Source of the DNA: Siphonodentalium dalli | Taxonomy: Eukaryota; Mollusca; Scaphopoda; Gadilida; Siphonodentaliidae | DNA length: 64,000 bases | Direction: 5' to 3' | Assembly: GCA_032622095.1 (NCBI GenBank) | Contig: CP136064.1 | Span: 40,575,912-40,639,911 of the forward strand | Shown: positions 13,438 to 25,472 of the stretch, piece after piece | How positions within the stretch are numbered: position 1 is the stretch's first letter | Layout of the letters: the number at the start of each line of letters is the position of its first letter | Program-made: the position numbers and the translations under genes | The notes under the pieces: model-generated | Database searches by the model: none | Seen by the model: the letters and a program-made list of their open reading frames with translations, nothing else | Told to the model about the DNA's origin: nothing

Positions 13438-13656
13438 TGTACTAGTAGCGGTCGCGTTGTAAATATAGAAGGCTGATGACTTCTCTGCTCGAGAGGTCTA
13501 GATCTCTTGGTCACGGTCGTTAGACGCTTTGTGTGATCACCGAAGTTAAGCAACGTCGAGCCCGGTTAGTACTTGGATGGGTGGCCGGCTTGGGATTCCA
13601 GGTGCTGCCAACTTTTAGTGCGACTCCCGCACTTCTCTCTCTCTCGTTCTGTTACA
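13438..13656 (+). repeat. 3' LTR of miniature LTR element, contains 5S rRNA sequence
   Basis: Second copy of the LTR; 5S-like segment at 13535-13607 and TTTT at 13613-13616. It differs from the first LTR by a few substitutions inside the 5S part (for example GTGACC to GTGGCC within the C box), so this copy's internal promoter may be weaker. Confidence 0.85.
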
Positions 13657-14029
13657 CTAATATAAATGCTCTTTCGCTCTGTTTGGTACCATTTAGAAAT
13701 TCGATTAAAAGTAAAACCTTATTTTTTGGGACTTTATTTCAGCAATATCATACGACTTCCCCGTCGTCGCCCAATCTTTTGAGTTTTTCAAAGAAATATA
13801 ACTCTAACATACCGTTATTTATTAAAAAAATCACCTTTACTAAATAACAGGCACACCAAAAGAATCACACCACAGAGAGACACATTTCAAGATTACTATA
13901 GGAAATAAACCTGGCAGGGTGGGTGTTCTTGGGGGAGGTCGGCGGTACATTCTAACAAACTTCAGCCCAAAATTTTCTCAATGGGGAAGTCATGTGAGAT
14001 TGCCCTTTATTTCCTGTAACTGTGGTTTA

Positions 14030-14131
14030 GTCCGTGGCCTCAAGGTTCATTAGTCCAATGATTTGATAGTCGGAGGGTTTGATAGTCCGAGTGTTCGCTA
14101 GTCAGAGGTTTACATAGTCTGATGGTTCGGT
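14030..14131. repeat. Short degenerate minisatellite
   Basis: About six units of the pattern TAGTCNGAGGGTTNGA, period about 16-19 bp. Confidence 0.65.
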
Positions 14132-14599
14132 TTTACAAATTTAGCCCCAGCTTCATTGGACGTACAGCTGCTAGTGATATTCGTAGGGCTCTAGCTACTG
14201 TGTTTACGTCCAAGACAAGTTCATATACCAAGGGACCACCCTAGCGGTTTCAAAGTGGGAGAAGTCACTTCTCCCATTCTCGACTATAAGGGAGAGATGG
14301 ACTGTTATCAGGGAGAAGTCATAATTGCTCACGTTCTATTTACACCCCCCAACATCACCATTCTATGATCCACTATAGTAGGCATAAAGTTTTATGCAAT
14401 ACAATAGCCCATTTATTTCTGTGACGATTATAATGAGTAAATACACCATAACAATAAGAAAATACTGTTTAAATATGCTGTATGTATATATGCCTATGGT
14501 AGGCGTACTGGTATATGGGACAGAAGTAATTTCTTCTAAGGAAAAGTGACACAACTCAATGAGAAGTTATCTCCCAAGTTACCATATGGGCTGGCCACT

Positions 14600-15310
14600 G
14601 CATATACTGCTCTATAGCGGACTTTCGCACAGATCCAATTTCAGGATTTTTCGTCAATATACCCTACAAATCAATACATGATCAATGCTATACCTATCGG
14701 AAATCGTGACATCATACAGTCATGATCATGTACCGGTATTATAATCTAACCTTCATGTTAAATTATGCGTAGAATATGCCTTGTGATTTTGAGTAACATA
14801 TGTTTGTTTACATTTTTGCAAATGTTACCGTTGTATTATGGACAATCTTCAACTATACAGAGTTACAATCGAACCTGCCCAAAATTGATGCATGCACTAT
14901 TTTAGTATTACTGTTACTGGCTTTTTAAATCGGAAGGTGTCACACATTATAATATATGTTAGTTAAATGTTAAGTCTTACACTGGTTGTCTCGTTATGTA
15001 TATGTAATTTTTAATTTACCGGGTACATGATAAATTTCTTTTAATCGATGACCACTTGGCCATGTTTATGTTTACCGCACGAAGTCAAATGTGTTCATAT
15101 TCTTTTGAATGTAAACATTGTGATATAATATATTTTTCACATTAACTTATCACTTTCGATTGACAACTGGAGTTTAGAACAAATATCATGTTTTCTATGG
15201 AATAAACTGGATTACTGTTACAATTGTGGTATTTTAGTACATTTATTGTTGGTTTTAGTTGATCGGTTCAACAACGCTTATTGCCCACTACAAAGCGGCA
15301 GTTGGAACTG
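14600..15310. repeat. Degenerate copy of the 52599 element interior
   Basis: Shares with 52740-52920 the blocks CAAATCAATACATGAT, CATCGGAAA/TATCGGAAA, ATAATCTAAC, TTCATGTTAAATTA and ATATGTTTGTTTAC in the same order. The inverted ends are not recognisable. Confidence 0.6.
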
Positions 15311-15380
15311 GAACTAGTGTAAGGTCTGTTTAGTCCAAGTGTCTGTAGTCCGCATCATGTCCAGTTCATTGTGACATGGA

Positions 15381-15512
15381 CAGCCTTCATAATTGGCTAC
15401 GGCAAATTCGGCAGTCAGCATTGGCGAAGCAATTTGCTGAAGCAAACTGGGGCACGGCATACTGTTGCCGTAGCGGATTGCCGAAGCCAAACAATCTGAA
15501 TTAAGAGGGCTG
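15381..15512. mobile_element. CAGCC..GGGCTG MITE, copy 1
   Basis: Flanked by CATGGA on both sides (15375-15380, 15513-15518). Internal GGCTACGGCA / TGCCGTAGC and GCAATTTGCTGAAGCAAA palindromes. Open frames crossing it are non-coding. Confidence 0.75.
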
Positions 15513-16158
15513 CATGGAGAGGTATCACATGTTGACATCCATTAACCCAAGAAAGATTTACACAGAAGCATCGATCGGTACTTATGGCTGGTATGGAGGC
15601 TGCTAAAAATTCCCTTACCTTTAAAATCCTTTGGCACAGGTTAGACATTTCAATAGCACCTTTCCTGTTCCTCCATTTTCTGTCAACCATTAAATTATTC
15701 CCCTACCTAAGTTGAGCTACAGTGTCATTGACACTTTCATTAAAATCCTAACAATAAGTTTTGATCAATTGGTTATTGGAGAGTACCAAGATAAGTTTTC
15801 CGATAATGAAGGCTACACATGTTTTATTCAGCATATTTTTCCGATGTGGCGTACATTGGAATTCTCGAACCTGTCGCTGTCGGACTCTTCAATCCTGACC
15901 GGCGTTCACATTTTGACATACTGTCATTTTTGGTGAAAATTGAATGATTACACAATATAGAATGTTATATTTTTGTCTCTGAACTTCTGAAATTCACACT
16001 GCACACCTTATACTAATACATATACACACATATACAAATATAATATAATGCATATTGAAAGAATTTATTTTCATAACTCTGATGGAATGATCAGCGTTCA
16101 AGTATTTAAAGCAAACATTTTTATTTCTATTGATCACTGAATGTGATGAGATAATAAG

Positions 16159-17833
16159 GCTGAAGGGGTCACTCTCACCAAAAAAAGTGCTGACGGGTAC
16201 ACAGGGTTTGAAAATGTGCTGAAGGGTACACAGGGTTTGTGATCGGCACTAACACAGTTACTTAAACTGTGTTTCTGAAAGTCTGTCGACTATCAGCAGT
16301 TTGTTTTCAGATCATTTTAATGATCTTTTGAAATTCTCTAACATAAATCATGGCAGATACGAAAATTAAACATCATTTAGAACGAGATTTCAAAACCTGT
16401 GTACCCTTCAGCACATTTTCAAAACCTGTTTACCCTTCAGCAATTTTTAGCTCAACTTTATTTTGTAAAGTTTGAGCTGCTATTGCCATGGTTTTGTCGT
16501 CCGTGTGTGCGTGATTCGTCAACAATATAGGCTACAGGTCGTTCCTTTGGTCAGATCATTATGAAATTTGACATAGCTGTTGACATCAACATTTAGACCG
16601 GAATGATTCATTTTGGGGTCATTCGGAAAAAATACATGGCTGCCAGCAGCCATCTTGGATTTCAAAATTCAATCCATTAGCATGGGCTACAGGTCGTACT
16701 GTTCGTCTGATCATCATGAAATTTGTCGTGGATGTTAATATTGACATGTAGATGGGAACGAGTCATTTTGGGGTTGTTCGGCTAAAAAACATGGCCGCCA
16801 GCAGCCATCTTGGATTTTACTCTTTACATGACTAAATCCTTTGGCACATGCTACAGGTCGCAGCTTTGGTTGGATAATCATGAAATTTGTCATGGATGTT
16901 GACATGTAGATGGGAAATTGGGAACGAGTCATTTTGGGGTCATTCGGCCAAAAAACATGGCCGTCAGTCACGTTCAGTGGCCATCTTGGATTTCAAAATT
17001 CAATCCATTAGCATGGGCTACAGGTCGTACTGTTCGTCTGATCATAATGAAATTTTTCATGGATGTTAATATTGACATGTAGATGGGAACGAGTCATTTT
17101 GGGATCTTTCGGCCAAAAAACATGGCCACCAGCAGCCATCTTGGATTTTACTCTTTGCATGACTAAATCCTTTGGCACGGGCTACAGGTCGTAGCTTCAG
17201 TTGTATCATCATGAAATTTGTCATGGATGTTGACATGTAGATGGGAACGGGTCATTTTGGGGTCAATCGGCCAAAAAACATGGCCGCCGGCAGCCATCTT
17301 GGATTTTACTCTTTGCATGACTTAATCCTACAGGTCGTACCTTTGGCCAGATCATTATGAAATTTGTCACAGCTGTTGACATTGACATGTAGATGGGAAC
17401 GAATCATTTTGGGGTCATTCGCCAAAAAAAATATGGCCGCCAGTGGCCATCTTGGATTCAATTCATTAGCACGGGCTACAGGTCACACTGTTCATCTGAC
17501 CATCATGAAATTTGTCATGGATGTTATTATTGACATGTAGATTGGAACGAGTAATTTTGGGTTAGTTCGGCCATCTTGGATTTGACTCTTTGCATGACTA
17601 AATCCTTTTGCATGGGCTACAGGTTGTAGTTTTGGTCAGATCATCATGAAATTTGTCATGGGTGTTAAGAATGAGTCGGATTATGACATGTTGATGGGAA
17701 CAAGTAATTTTTATTTACATTCCTTTTTAATCTTTCCATTCATTGCTATGACATCACAAAAATTTAACTTCTTCCCAAAGTTGAGCTAAAGTGTCATTGA
17801 CACTTTCATTTTGGTGAGAGTGACCCCTTCAGC
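16159..17833. mobile_element. Inverted-repeat element, 25-bp perfect ends, 9-bp TSD
   Basis: Ends are a perfect 25-bp inverted repeat starting GCTGAAGGGGTCACTC. They are flanked by the 9-bp duplication GATAATAAG (16150-16158, 17834-17842). The left part (16196-16443) folds on itself (GGGTACACAGGGTTTG). The rest is a tandem array of units of about 110-230 bp with GGGCTACAGGTCGTA, ATCATGAAATTTGTCATGG and GCAGCCATCTTGGATTT blocks. A 9-bp duplication suggests Mutator-like mobilisation (inference). Confidence 0.88.
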
Positions 17834-17842
17834 GATAATAAG

Positions 17843-20200
17843 AGATATTTGCAACTTTGCAGCCTTGTCACTTCACTGGTGCGAAGGCGATCATAACAGA
17901 AAATTAATTTTTAGCTCAAGCTTGACTTTGACAATTATTTGGCATTCGTCATCCGTTTCCTTTGGCTCACCATACAGGCCACATCCCTCATCTGATCATC
18001 ACCAAACTTCATATGGATCTTCGGGGTGACTTCTAGATCTGAAATTCGTTAAAAAACATGGCCATCGGCAGCCATTTTGGATTTCAAATTTTAATCCATC
18101 GGCACACCCTGCAACCCGCATTTATTGGAGAAATATTTTGAAAATTTACAGGCATGTTTAGGATCGCCTCTAGATGGGAGCTATCAAATTTTAGATGAAA
18201 AACATTGCCGCCAACAGCCGTCTTGAATTCTATTTTAACTTTTTGCATGACTAAATCCTTTAGCACACCCTACAAACCATATCCCTCATCTGATCATCCC
18301 CAAACTTCATATGGACCTTCGGGGTGACCTCGGGGTGTGGCAATTGCTCCGTCAATTGAGCTCCATAAATAAAAAAATTTGTTTGTCCCCATAAATTGGA
18401 AAGAATAGGCCAATTAAAAAATATAGGAATATGAGAGCCTTATACGAATCGGAGAGCCGAATCTGATCGCCGATGTCGACACCGAATTGAATTTTCGCAG
18501 GGCCCTATAAGAATCAGCAGATTTGTTACATCAAAGTTAAAACATATTGCGATTAATCATTACACCCCTAGTTTAAACATATTTAGTTGTCATATATATA
18601 TATGCATACTATTAACATACAATCGGCAACGGGATTGATGAACAAGTGCAAGTCACTTATATGGTACCGGTACTTCTCTCCTGAAAAACCTGGGGACTTT
18701 GTGATGTTCTGACTGGGAGCTGTATAGCATTGAAAAAACAATGAATGTGACAACTAAGAAATAATATTATCTGCATTTTTTTCAAAGTTACAATGTTCCC
18801 CATCAGAACATAAAAAAGTTTCCATGTTTTGAACTGGTGAAATATGATCTCTACGGGTGTAGATCATGCCATGAATCGCTACTTTGGCCGGGCATTAGCT
18901 AGAGCAGAGATTCATGGCATGAACTACCACGGGTGTAGCCAGAGTAGAAATTCATAACATGGTCTAGGTTTAGGTTTACCAGTTCAGGGGAATCCTGAAA
19001 TGCAGAGCTAAACCATGATTTTGTTCCATGAGCAGAATGATGGGTCATCCTGAAGAAAGCTTGAACTGACAATAATTTATGGGCGACTCATCTGAGGTAA
19101 CAGGCCACTTTTATGAGGTGGCGGACCGAATAATTTTCACCAAAAAATATTGTTTTAATGAGAAGCTCAGAACTCTGTTTCCGCACATTGTCCACCCTAC
19201 TAAAAAAACACGATTTTAAACTTGATATTGGTTCCAAAAATAATTTTACATAAATTTGTATTTCTTCATTTTCTTATCCCTTGTTTAGTTTTTGGGCTGG
19301 GATAATTGATCTCCACTGTACAAATCGATCAAAAAGACCCTTTTTTTGCAAACATACCGACTGATAGCCAATAAGATCAGCCCAACTATAATTCTCCAAT
19401 TTGTCATCACAAATTGAAGCAATTTTCCATTGTGTTTAACTAAAAATTCCTAGATATCATCAAAGACCATTGGATAAAATTATTGTTTTATCAGCCAAAT
19501 GCTTTGTTCTATATTGTTATATTTCGTTAATAATTTTGGAACATAATTTATCAGTGTAACTGGTGTAGTTTCTGGTTCTAGACTAGGCACATAGAGTTAA
19601 TTTAAATTGAAATGAAAATTCAGATAGATCTATAGGCTGCAGACAATATACTATTACCTCTTGGATCCCAAATGTGAATTTTGGCAACCCATTAAATATT
19701 TTATTCTAAAGAAATTTATTGCTCCTTATACAGTATGAATAGATAGGGACATGAATCTGCCCACATTGAGTCTCCAGAGTCCAAACGTACTAGTATTATA
19801 AAGAACTAAATTGGTTATGCAAAAAAATTAATTGCATTAAAGATGCATTCAAGGTTCCAGACCTCCAGTTACAACAACAACAACACACAGAATCTAATTT
19901 AACATTACTTTTCACTTTATTTCACTGAAAAATAAAGTAAACCAAAATAGGGCACATAACTAGCTTTATATATACATAAACAGAAAGATATTTTTTAATC
20001 AAAACTTAACAATTACTGTTGTCCCTCTAATAGCCAGAAATATAGGGAATAAATGGATAAGAAATTCAACGTACATGGTATTGTCTTTGATGTGACACTT
20101 CTAATTCCAAACAGTTATTTTATGCAATAGATTCAAAATAGAATGCAAAACATGTTTTTGTAAAATTTGGCCTGAAACCCTGAATAATTTAACTTTTATG
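17843..20200. other. Non-coding, partly repetitive
   Basis: Contains the AGCTCAA fragment (17931-18340) and a small foldback at 18850-18960 (ACGGGTGTAG and ATTCATGGCATGA repeats). The rest is unremarkable and AT-rich. Confidence 0.45.
17931..18340. repeat. Second AGCTCAA-type repeat fragment
   Basis: Begins TTTTTAGCTCAAGCTTGAC and contains diverged CATCTGATCATC, CAAACTTCATATGGA and GGCAGCCATTTTGGATTTC units resembling the array at 16.5-17.7 kb. Confidence 0.55.
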
Positions 20201-20213
20201 GGGGGGGGGGGGG

Positions 20214-20503
20214 GTAACCCTTTAATGAGGGTCATGATGTGAGCAGCATTAAATATCATGTGCCAGTGCATTCTCTTATATATGCAAGTCTCCCATATAT
20301 TTATATATATGCTATAATTTATATCTACAAGCCTTGCATATATAAGAGAATGCACTGGATTACAAGGTCAAGGTATATATTGTTAGGCCAATGTATTCTC
20401 TTTAATATGCAAGACTGCCCATGGGAGACTTTAATATATAAGAGAATACTTTGGCACAGGATTTTCGCAAAATTTCAAGAAGCTCCAGTCATGGAAGGGT
20501 TAA
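20214..20503. mobile_element. TTAA MITE family B, copy 2
   Basis: Right end GGAAGGG|TTAA at 20500-20503; left TTAA mutated to GTAA after a poly-G run. The first hairpin's loop is expanded by an AT-rich TATATATA insert. Confidence 0.75.
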
Positions 20504-20565
20504 TTATGCAAATTTTCAGTTTTTTTAGGCATGCAACAGTTGTGTATATTCTATCTGATTGTAAA

Positions 20566-20685
20566 CAGTAATGCCCTAAAGAGAGCTTTCCGATGAATGG
20601 CAACAAGCCATATTTCCGACTAAATCCTGAAAAGTTACCCATAATTATTCTGCGGTTAAGGAGTCGATTATTTAGGGCATTACTG
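20566..20685. mobile_element. TA-flanked palindromic MITE, single-arm copy
   Basis: 120 bp: the left arm is lost except for CAGTAATGCCCTAAA, which joins directly to GAGAGCTTTCCGATG of the apex; the right arm ends CATTACTG|TA. The left TA is mutated to AA. Confidence 0.8.
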
Positions 20686-21001
20686 TACTCTGCTTTCTTA
20701 TAAATACATTTCCACAATAATAATAATGTCAATATATATATACATGGAGATTCCATGTCACATCGGTCTGGTAGTTCTATATAATAAAGTATTTGAATAT
20801 ACATGTATTGATGTTAACAGCATTGTACAACCAGTACTCTATTCATTGTATAATCCCTACTCTATTCAGGAATCTTATGCAATATTCTGAATCTTTTATG
20901 TCATGGTTCATGTGATATGTTTACACTGGATAACATTTATAACATATACAACTTGAGTATCACTGACAATCTCATTATCTCAGTTGGTAGTTTGATAATT
21001 A

Positions 21002-21578
21002 TACCCCCACTTTCGAAGAAAATGGGGGGATATACTGGATTGACTGCGTCCGTCTGTCACGCTTTCTCCCTCTGTGTGTCCGGCTTCCGTCTGTCTGTCC
21101 GTCCGTCCGACCTCATAACTCGAACAACTATCAACCGATTTAAAACAAAAATTGTATGCAATATCCTTAGGACTGCCTCTCCGCATGATGCTAATTGCGG
21201 TTCGGTCCTTTTTTTTTTTTTAAGTTACGCCTCATTTTCGACTTATTCTGTCTGACTTCATAACTTTAACAAATATGAACCGATTTCAATAATTTTTGGT
21301 ATACATGCTTCTCACAATACCCTCTGTACATGATGTGGCTAGGGATTGGCCCAGACTGTTTTTCGTAATATTACACTTCACTTTCGACTTATTTTGACTT
21401 AGAAAATTCTGTCTGACTTAATAACTTTAACAAATATGAACCAATTTGAAAACAAAATTCTGTACAAGCTTCTTGTGACACCATATCGATATTATTAGTC
21501 CGAATTTTTCTTTAAAGTTAAAAATCTTTTTTGTTGGGTTTACGGATAATGCGGGTTGAATTTGCCACGGTGGGGGTA
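21002..21578. repeat. TACCCCCAC-ended repeat element
   Basis: TACCCCCAC at the left and GTGGGGGTA at the right. Inside, a GTCCGTCTGTC run and degenerate units (ACTTTAACAAATATGAACCG). A related truncated copy is at 45482-46080. Confidence 0.6.
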
Positions 21579-21941
21579 TGCTAGCACTCGAGTGCACACC
21601 TCTTGTTTGTGTTTTGTTTATTTATTTCAAATGTTTGGAGTTTTGTTTATGAATTACTATTTCCGGAATATTAAAGATGCTCAATTTCTTCACAACTTAC
21701 AACAACAAATTTCAATGAAACTTGTTTTAAAGGCATGTATGCATTTAATTAAATACTATTCCCAAATTGTCAAAAGAGAAAGTTCAAACATCTGGTGTTA
21801 CATATATATTCCATTTTAAACCTTTTATTTGGTGTTATGCATATTTCACATAAAAGTCTTTCGATAGATAAATTTTCTATAAAAAAAAGTTGAAATGTTC
21901 TAAAATTAGTACCAATTCTCATCCCAGTTTGTGGAAGAAAA

Positions 21942-22342
21942 TTAACCCTTTACCCAACAAACCGGCCAAAACCGGCCAAATAAAGCTTCAACAGCCTAAA
22001 ATATCTTCGGTCTGTCTCAATAGAACCATACAAATATGGATATCATTGGAACCGGCTCCTTGACCACATTGTGATAGTTACAGTTATGCCCTGTACCAAT
22101 GCATTCTCTTATATATGCGAGTCGACCATAGGTCGCCTCGCATATATAAGAGAATGCATTGGCCTAATAAAAAAAAAAAATTTAACACTTTTTACCATTT
22201 TTTCTTACATTCTTTAACAATTTTATATTTTTTAATGTGTTAAGCCAATGCATTCTCTTATATATGCGAGGCGACCTATGGTCGACTCGCATATATAAGA
22301 GAATGCATTGGCACAGGGCCGTTCTGTTGGGTAAAGGGTTAA
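21942..22342. mobile_element. TTAA MITE family A, copy 1
   Basis: Flanked by TTAA on both sides; ends CCCTTTACCCAACA inverted. It contains two 67-bp hairpins (22096-22162, 22245-22311) in opposite orientation separated by an AT-rich spacer, plus a CGGCCAAAACCGGCC-type segment near the left end. TTAA duplication with CCC(T)-type ends is the hallmark of piggyBac-like non-autonomous elements. Confidence 0.9.
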
Positions 22343-22463
22343 GAACAAAAAAGTACTTCATAGTAACAGAAGCTCCAGTTGACTGGACTCTTTAACTCAA
22401 CGTAATTATTATTTTATACCTCGGAATCAATACAGAAAGTTATAAGGAAGTGATACACCATCT

Positions 22464-22727
22464 TTAAGCCTTTCATGATGGGAGCTGCGCTGGTGCAGCA
22501 TTAAAGAACCTGTGCCAGTGCATTATGTTATATATGCAACTCTCCCATAGGGAGCCTCGCATATACAAGAGAATACACTGGCTTACAAGATCAATGTATA
22601 TATTGTTAGGCCAATGCTTTCTCTTATATTTGCAAGGCGCCCTTTGGTAGACTCACATATATAATAGAATGCACTGGCACATGGTTTTCGCCAAATTTCA
22701 GGAAGCTCCAATCATGTAAGGGGGTCA
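22464..22727. mobile_element. TTAA MITE family B, copy 3
   Basis: Left TTAA at 22464-22467 with end CCTTTCATGATGGGAGC; the right end is degenerate (GTAAGGGGGTCA). Two hairpin modules with the CTCCCATAGGGAG apex. Confidence 0.75.
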
Positions 22728-23650
22728 TTGTTTGATTAATTCTATATTTAGCGTCATTTTCAAGCATGAGAATTAAATGTGAAATACCGTGATTATTCAT
22801 TAATAATTCAAGATAGGTTTGTGAGGTTACTTATAGTTAGTACAATGTAATTATGATAACAAACATATTACCACCAGTCTTGTTTAAACTTTCATTCTAG
22901 GCAAATGAAGAATGCACTTAGCATTAGTAAAGGTTTAGGGACTCCGAGACTTAAATAAATGTTCCTATCTCAATTTCCACGTTGAACACTCCAATAGAAT
23001 TGTGCCAATAATTCAAAGGCATTACTATTTTCTGCCAAAAAAGCAAATACAGCGGTTGACACTAAACACAAAATTAATTAAACAAGGCCTTAATTGGAAA
23101 ATAAATTATTGATAGCAAATGAATTTACAATGAGGGAAATATTAGGCCCTGTGAAGCTTCGATATTCTGTTCAATTTGTTGCCAATTTGATTCGATCATA
23201 GGATTTTAATATTATCAAATAACCCTTCTGACATTCTTGTGGGTGAAGGACAGTGTATTTCTCACCAAATCATGCAAATGTATAGGGATTCATTGGTAAT
23301 ATTGGAAAAATATTTTACAAATGTGAAGAATCATTAATCAGAGATATGTTCGTCTAGGAATTCTTGAAATGTACTTGCAGAATTACAATGTATGTGATTT
23401 TCGAAACAAACTGTACCAACTTTTATAATTTGAAGATGAGAAGATTTTTTTTGCGACTGAAACTTCCAGCAGTTCTCTAGCAGATCTTATACATTGTAAC
23501 ATGCTCCATCTCCCATCCAACCCCCTTGTAATTGTATACCCATTTTGCCCAAGTACACATACAGGAAGTAATACTGCTGAATTGGTCTTTATCCCATGGT
23601 TTTCGGCACTGAATTTCCCATGTTCACAAAACTGGTATTATGTTACCCAG
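22728..23650. other. Non-coding, nothing recognised
   Basis: AT-rich sequence with no conserved frame; the SPATS2 initiator exon was sought here and not found. Confidence 0.4.
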
Positions 23651-23659
23651 GTTCACTGA

Positions 23660-23913
23660 CAAGCCTTGAAATAGGGTGTCTGTCATTTGCAGAATGAGGT
23701 CCCCAGAGGGTGAATTTAGTGATGCTACCCCGCATAGCGGGCTAGCATCACCAAATTCACCCTCTGGGGACATCATTCTGCTTACACCTCAGCAGAATGA
23801 GGTTCCCAGAGGGTGAATTTGGTGATGCTAACCCGCTATGCGGGGTAGCATCACTAAATTTACCCTCTGGGGACCTCATTCTGCAAATGACAGACACCCT
23901 ATTTCAAGGCTTG
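23660..23913. mobile_element. hAT-like 254-bp palindromic MITE, copy 1
   Basis: Perfect 8-bp target-site duplication TTCACTGA (23652-23659, 23914-23921). Ends CAAGCCTTGAAATAGGGTGT inverted. Inside are two mirrored hairpins, each with AATGAGGT, CCCAGAGGGTGAATTT arms and a GC-rich ACCCCGC..GCGGG apex, so the entire element can fold on itself. 8-bp duplication and CA.. ends fit hAT. Confidence 0.92.
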
Positions 23914-24111
23914 TTCACTGAAACTGGTATTTTAATACCCAGGTTTGCTGAAACTGGTATTTTGATACTGAGGTTTGGTGCCCCCTCATGTATATATTGA
24001 TATAATGTATTGATTCAATTCGCGAATTTCACTCTGGTATCAATTCAAAATTTGACTCGATTGTAAACCAATGATTTGCAGGGCCCTAATGTCATATTTG
24101 TTTTCCTTCAG

Positions 24112-24191
24112 AAAAGAACAACTCGATCGTCTTTGACATGAGAACCAACACAGTGATGGCTGGAGTGTCACAAGATAACATCAAAGAGAAG
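24112..24191 (+). CDS. SPATS2: SPATS2 orthologue, first recognised coding exon (GC donor)
   Basis: Codes for KNNSIVFDMRTNTVMAGVSQ and then DNIKEK, matching the N-terminus of vertebrate SPATS2 (acidic/Asn stretch, F-D, then K-E-K before the UBA-like segment). The acceptor is ttttccttcag, and the first two bases complete a codon begun in an unseen upstream exon. The exon ends AAG followed by GCAAGT, a GC-AG intron donor in its strongest context. Using the nearby GT three bases later would break the frame into the next exon, whereas the GC donor gives K-E-K-V-Q-A-V-R in phase 0, as in the family. SPATS2 is a cytoplasmic, RNA-associated protein of poorly defined biochemistry. The initiator exon was not located between 1 and 24111. 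Confidence 0.88.
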
Positions 24192-24596
24192 GCAAGTTTC
24201 ACTGCAGTGTTTGTCCCTTTTAATTATTCATTGAGTTGTATTCCCATACTTAACAGATACCAAATTCCATTAGCAGCAGACCCATAGACAGGGTTTCTGC
24301 TGGAGGGTTAGTAGGTCCCTTTTAGAGTCCCTTTCCCATAGCCCACATTTCCACTTTGACATATTCCCTGAAACAGATTCATACCTCTGTGTATCTCCCA
24401 CTTATAATAAAAGCAACAGGGAATGATAAACAAAAATAATTTTATTTGCCAATGTTAACCACTTGTGAACCATGCTATGAAAAAATCAAATATATCAAGT
24501 ATACACACACAGTCATTGCCTTATTCTGAAAGATATCGAAGTGAATCATTAAAAGTGGTGTTTGATTTTGCCTATTTATGTCGCCATCACATTGCC

Positions 24597-24719
24597 CAGC
24601 CTTCATAATTGGCTACGGCAATCGGCAATGCCGAAGCCATTTGCTGAAGCAAACTAGGCCACGGTAAATGGTTGCCGTAGCAGATTGCCGAAGCCAGACA
24701 ATCTGAATTAAAAGGGCTG
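24597..24719. mobile_element. CAGCC..GGGCTG MITE, copy 2
   Basis: Flanked by CATTGCC on both sides (24590-24596, 24720-24726); same internal palindromes as at 15381. It lies in the first SPATS2 intron. Confidence 0.78.
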
Positions 24720-25472
24720 CATTGCCAAATAAAACATATTGCTATGATTCTGCCATTTTGTACTGATAATCCAAACCTGAGTTTGCCAAAAAAATAAAAT
24801 CACAGTTGCAATTCCTTGAATTTATCTGGACCTTCCCCATTTATTTGCTCTCGCAATTCAGAAGATGGTTGTAATTGTGCCCATAATATAAACATAAGTT
24901 TGGTTTTTCTCAAACAAAATGTCATTGTGGGATGATAGACCTATGTCCAGTTACACTTTCACAAACCCATTATTTAACTGAGATGGCAAAGGTTCTAAAT
25001 ATACATTCAAATAGATCAATATTGAATCAATGAATACAGTGATCATAAACATTTTGACAACAGAGACGAATGCAAATTCTAGCACCCGTGAATTAATAAT
25101 TGCGAGTACATATGGGTGTGAAAGCAATCGCTCCCGTCTACTGGGAAGATGTTCAGAATTTGGGTTATGTCATGGGCTGATTTATTAATATTAGATAATT
25201 AAAGTTAGTTACATGGACTGAGATATTCCCTCATCGGCTGTAGGGGTCCCGTACCGAAAACTCCTAGCGGAAACCGTGCCATAGCAGTAATGAAATATGG
25301 GAAAACGAGCATCTGTCATTGCTGATTATATAGTATGGTATTCGACAGAAGACATGAAAAGCCATCAGAGTGTCTCAAAATAATTGTTTTAAATATTACT
25401 TAAAAAAATTATATTATAAGCCTAACTACCGCCCTTATTTTTTATGACTTGTAACCCTAATCACACATTTAA

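Larger units (their letters stand above)
13072..13737. repeat. Palindromic element interrupted by the TRIM
   Basis: Arms of about 35-40 bp, 13072-13110 (ATAAAGTCCCAAAAAATTAG onward) and 13696-13737 in reverse complement, flank the TRIM. Without the TRIM they would form one foldback of about 130 bp, so the TRIM seems to have landed near the centre of an older inverted-repeat element. Confidence 0.6.

Noticed and set aside
13216-13607. Two genuine 5S rRNA genes
   Set aside because: Each has only the 3' 60% of 5S; the shared flanks, primer site and purine tract fit LTRs better than an rDNA array.
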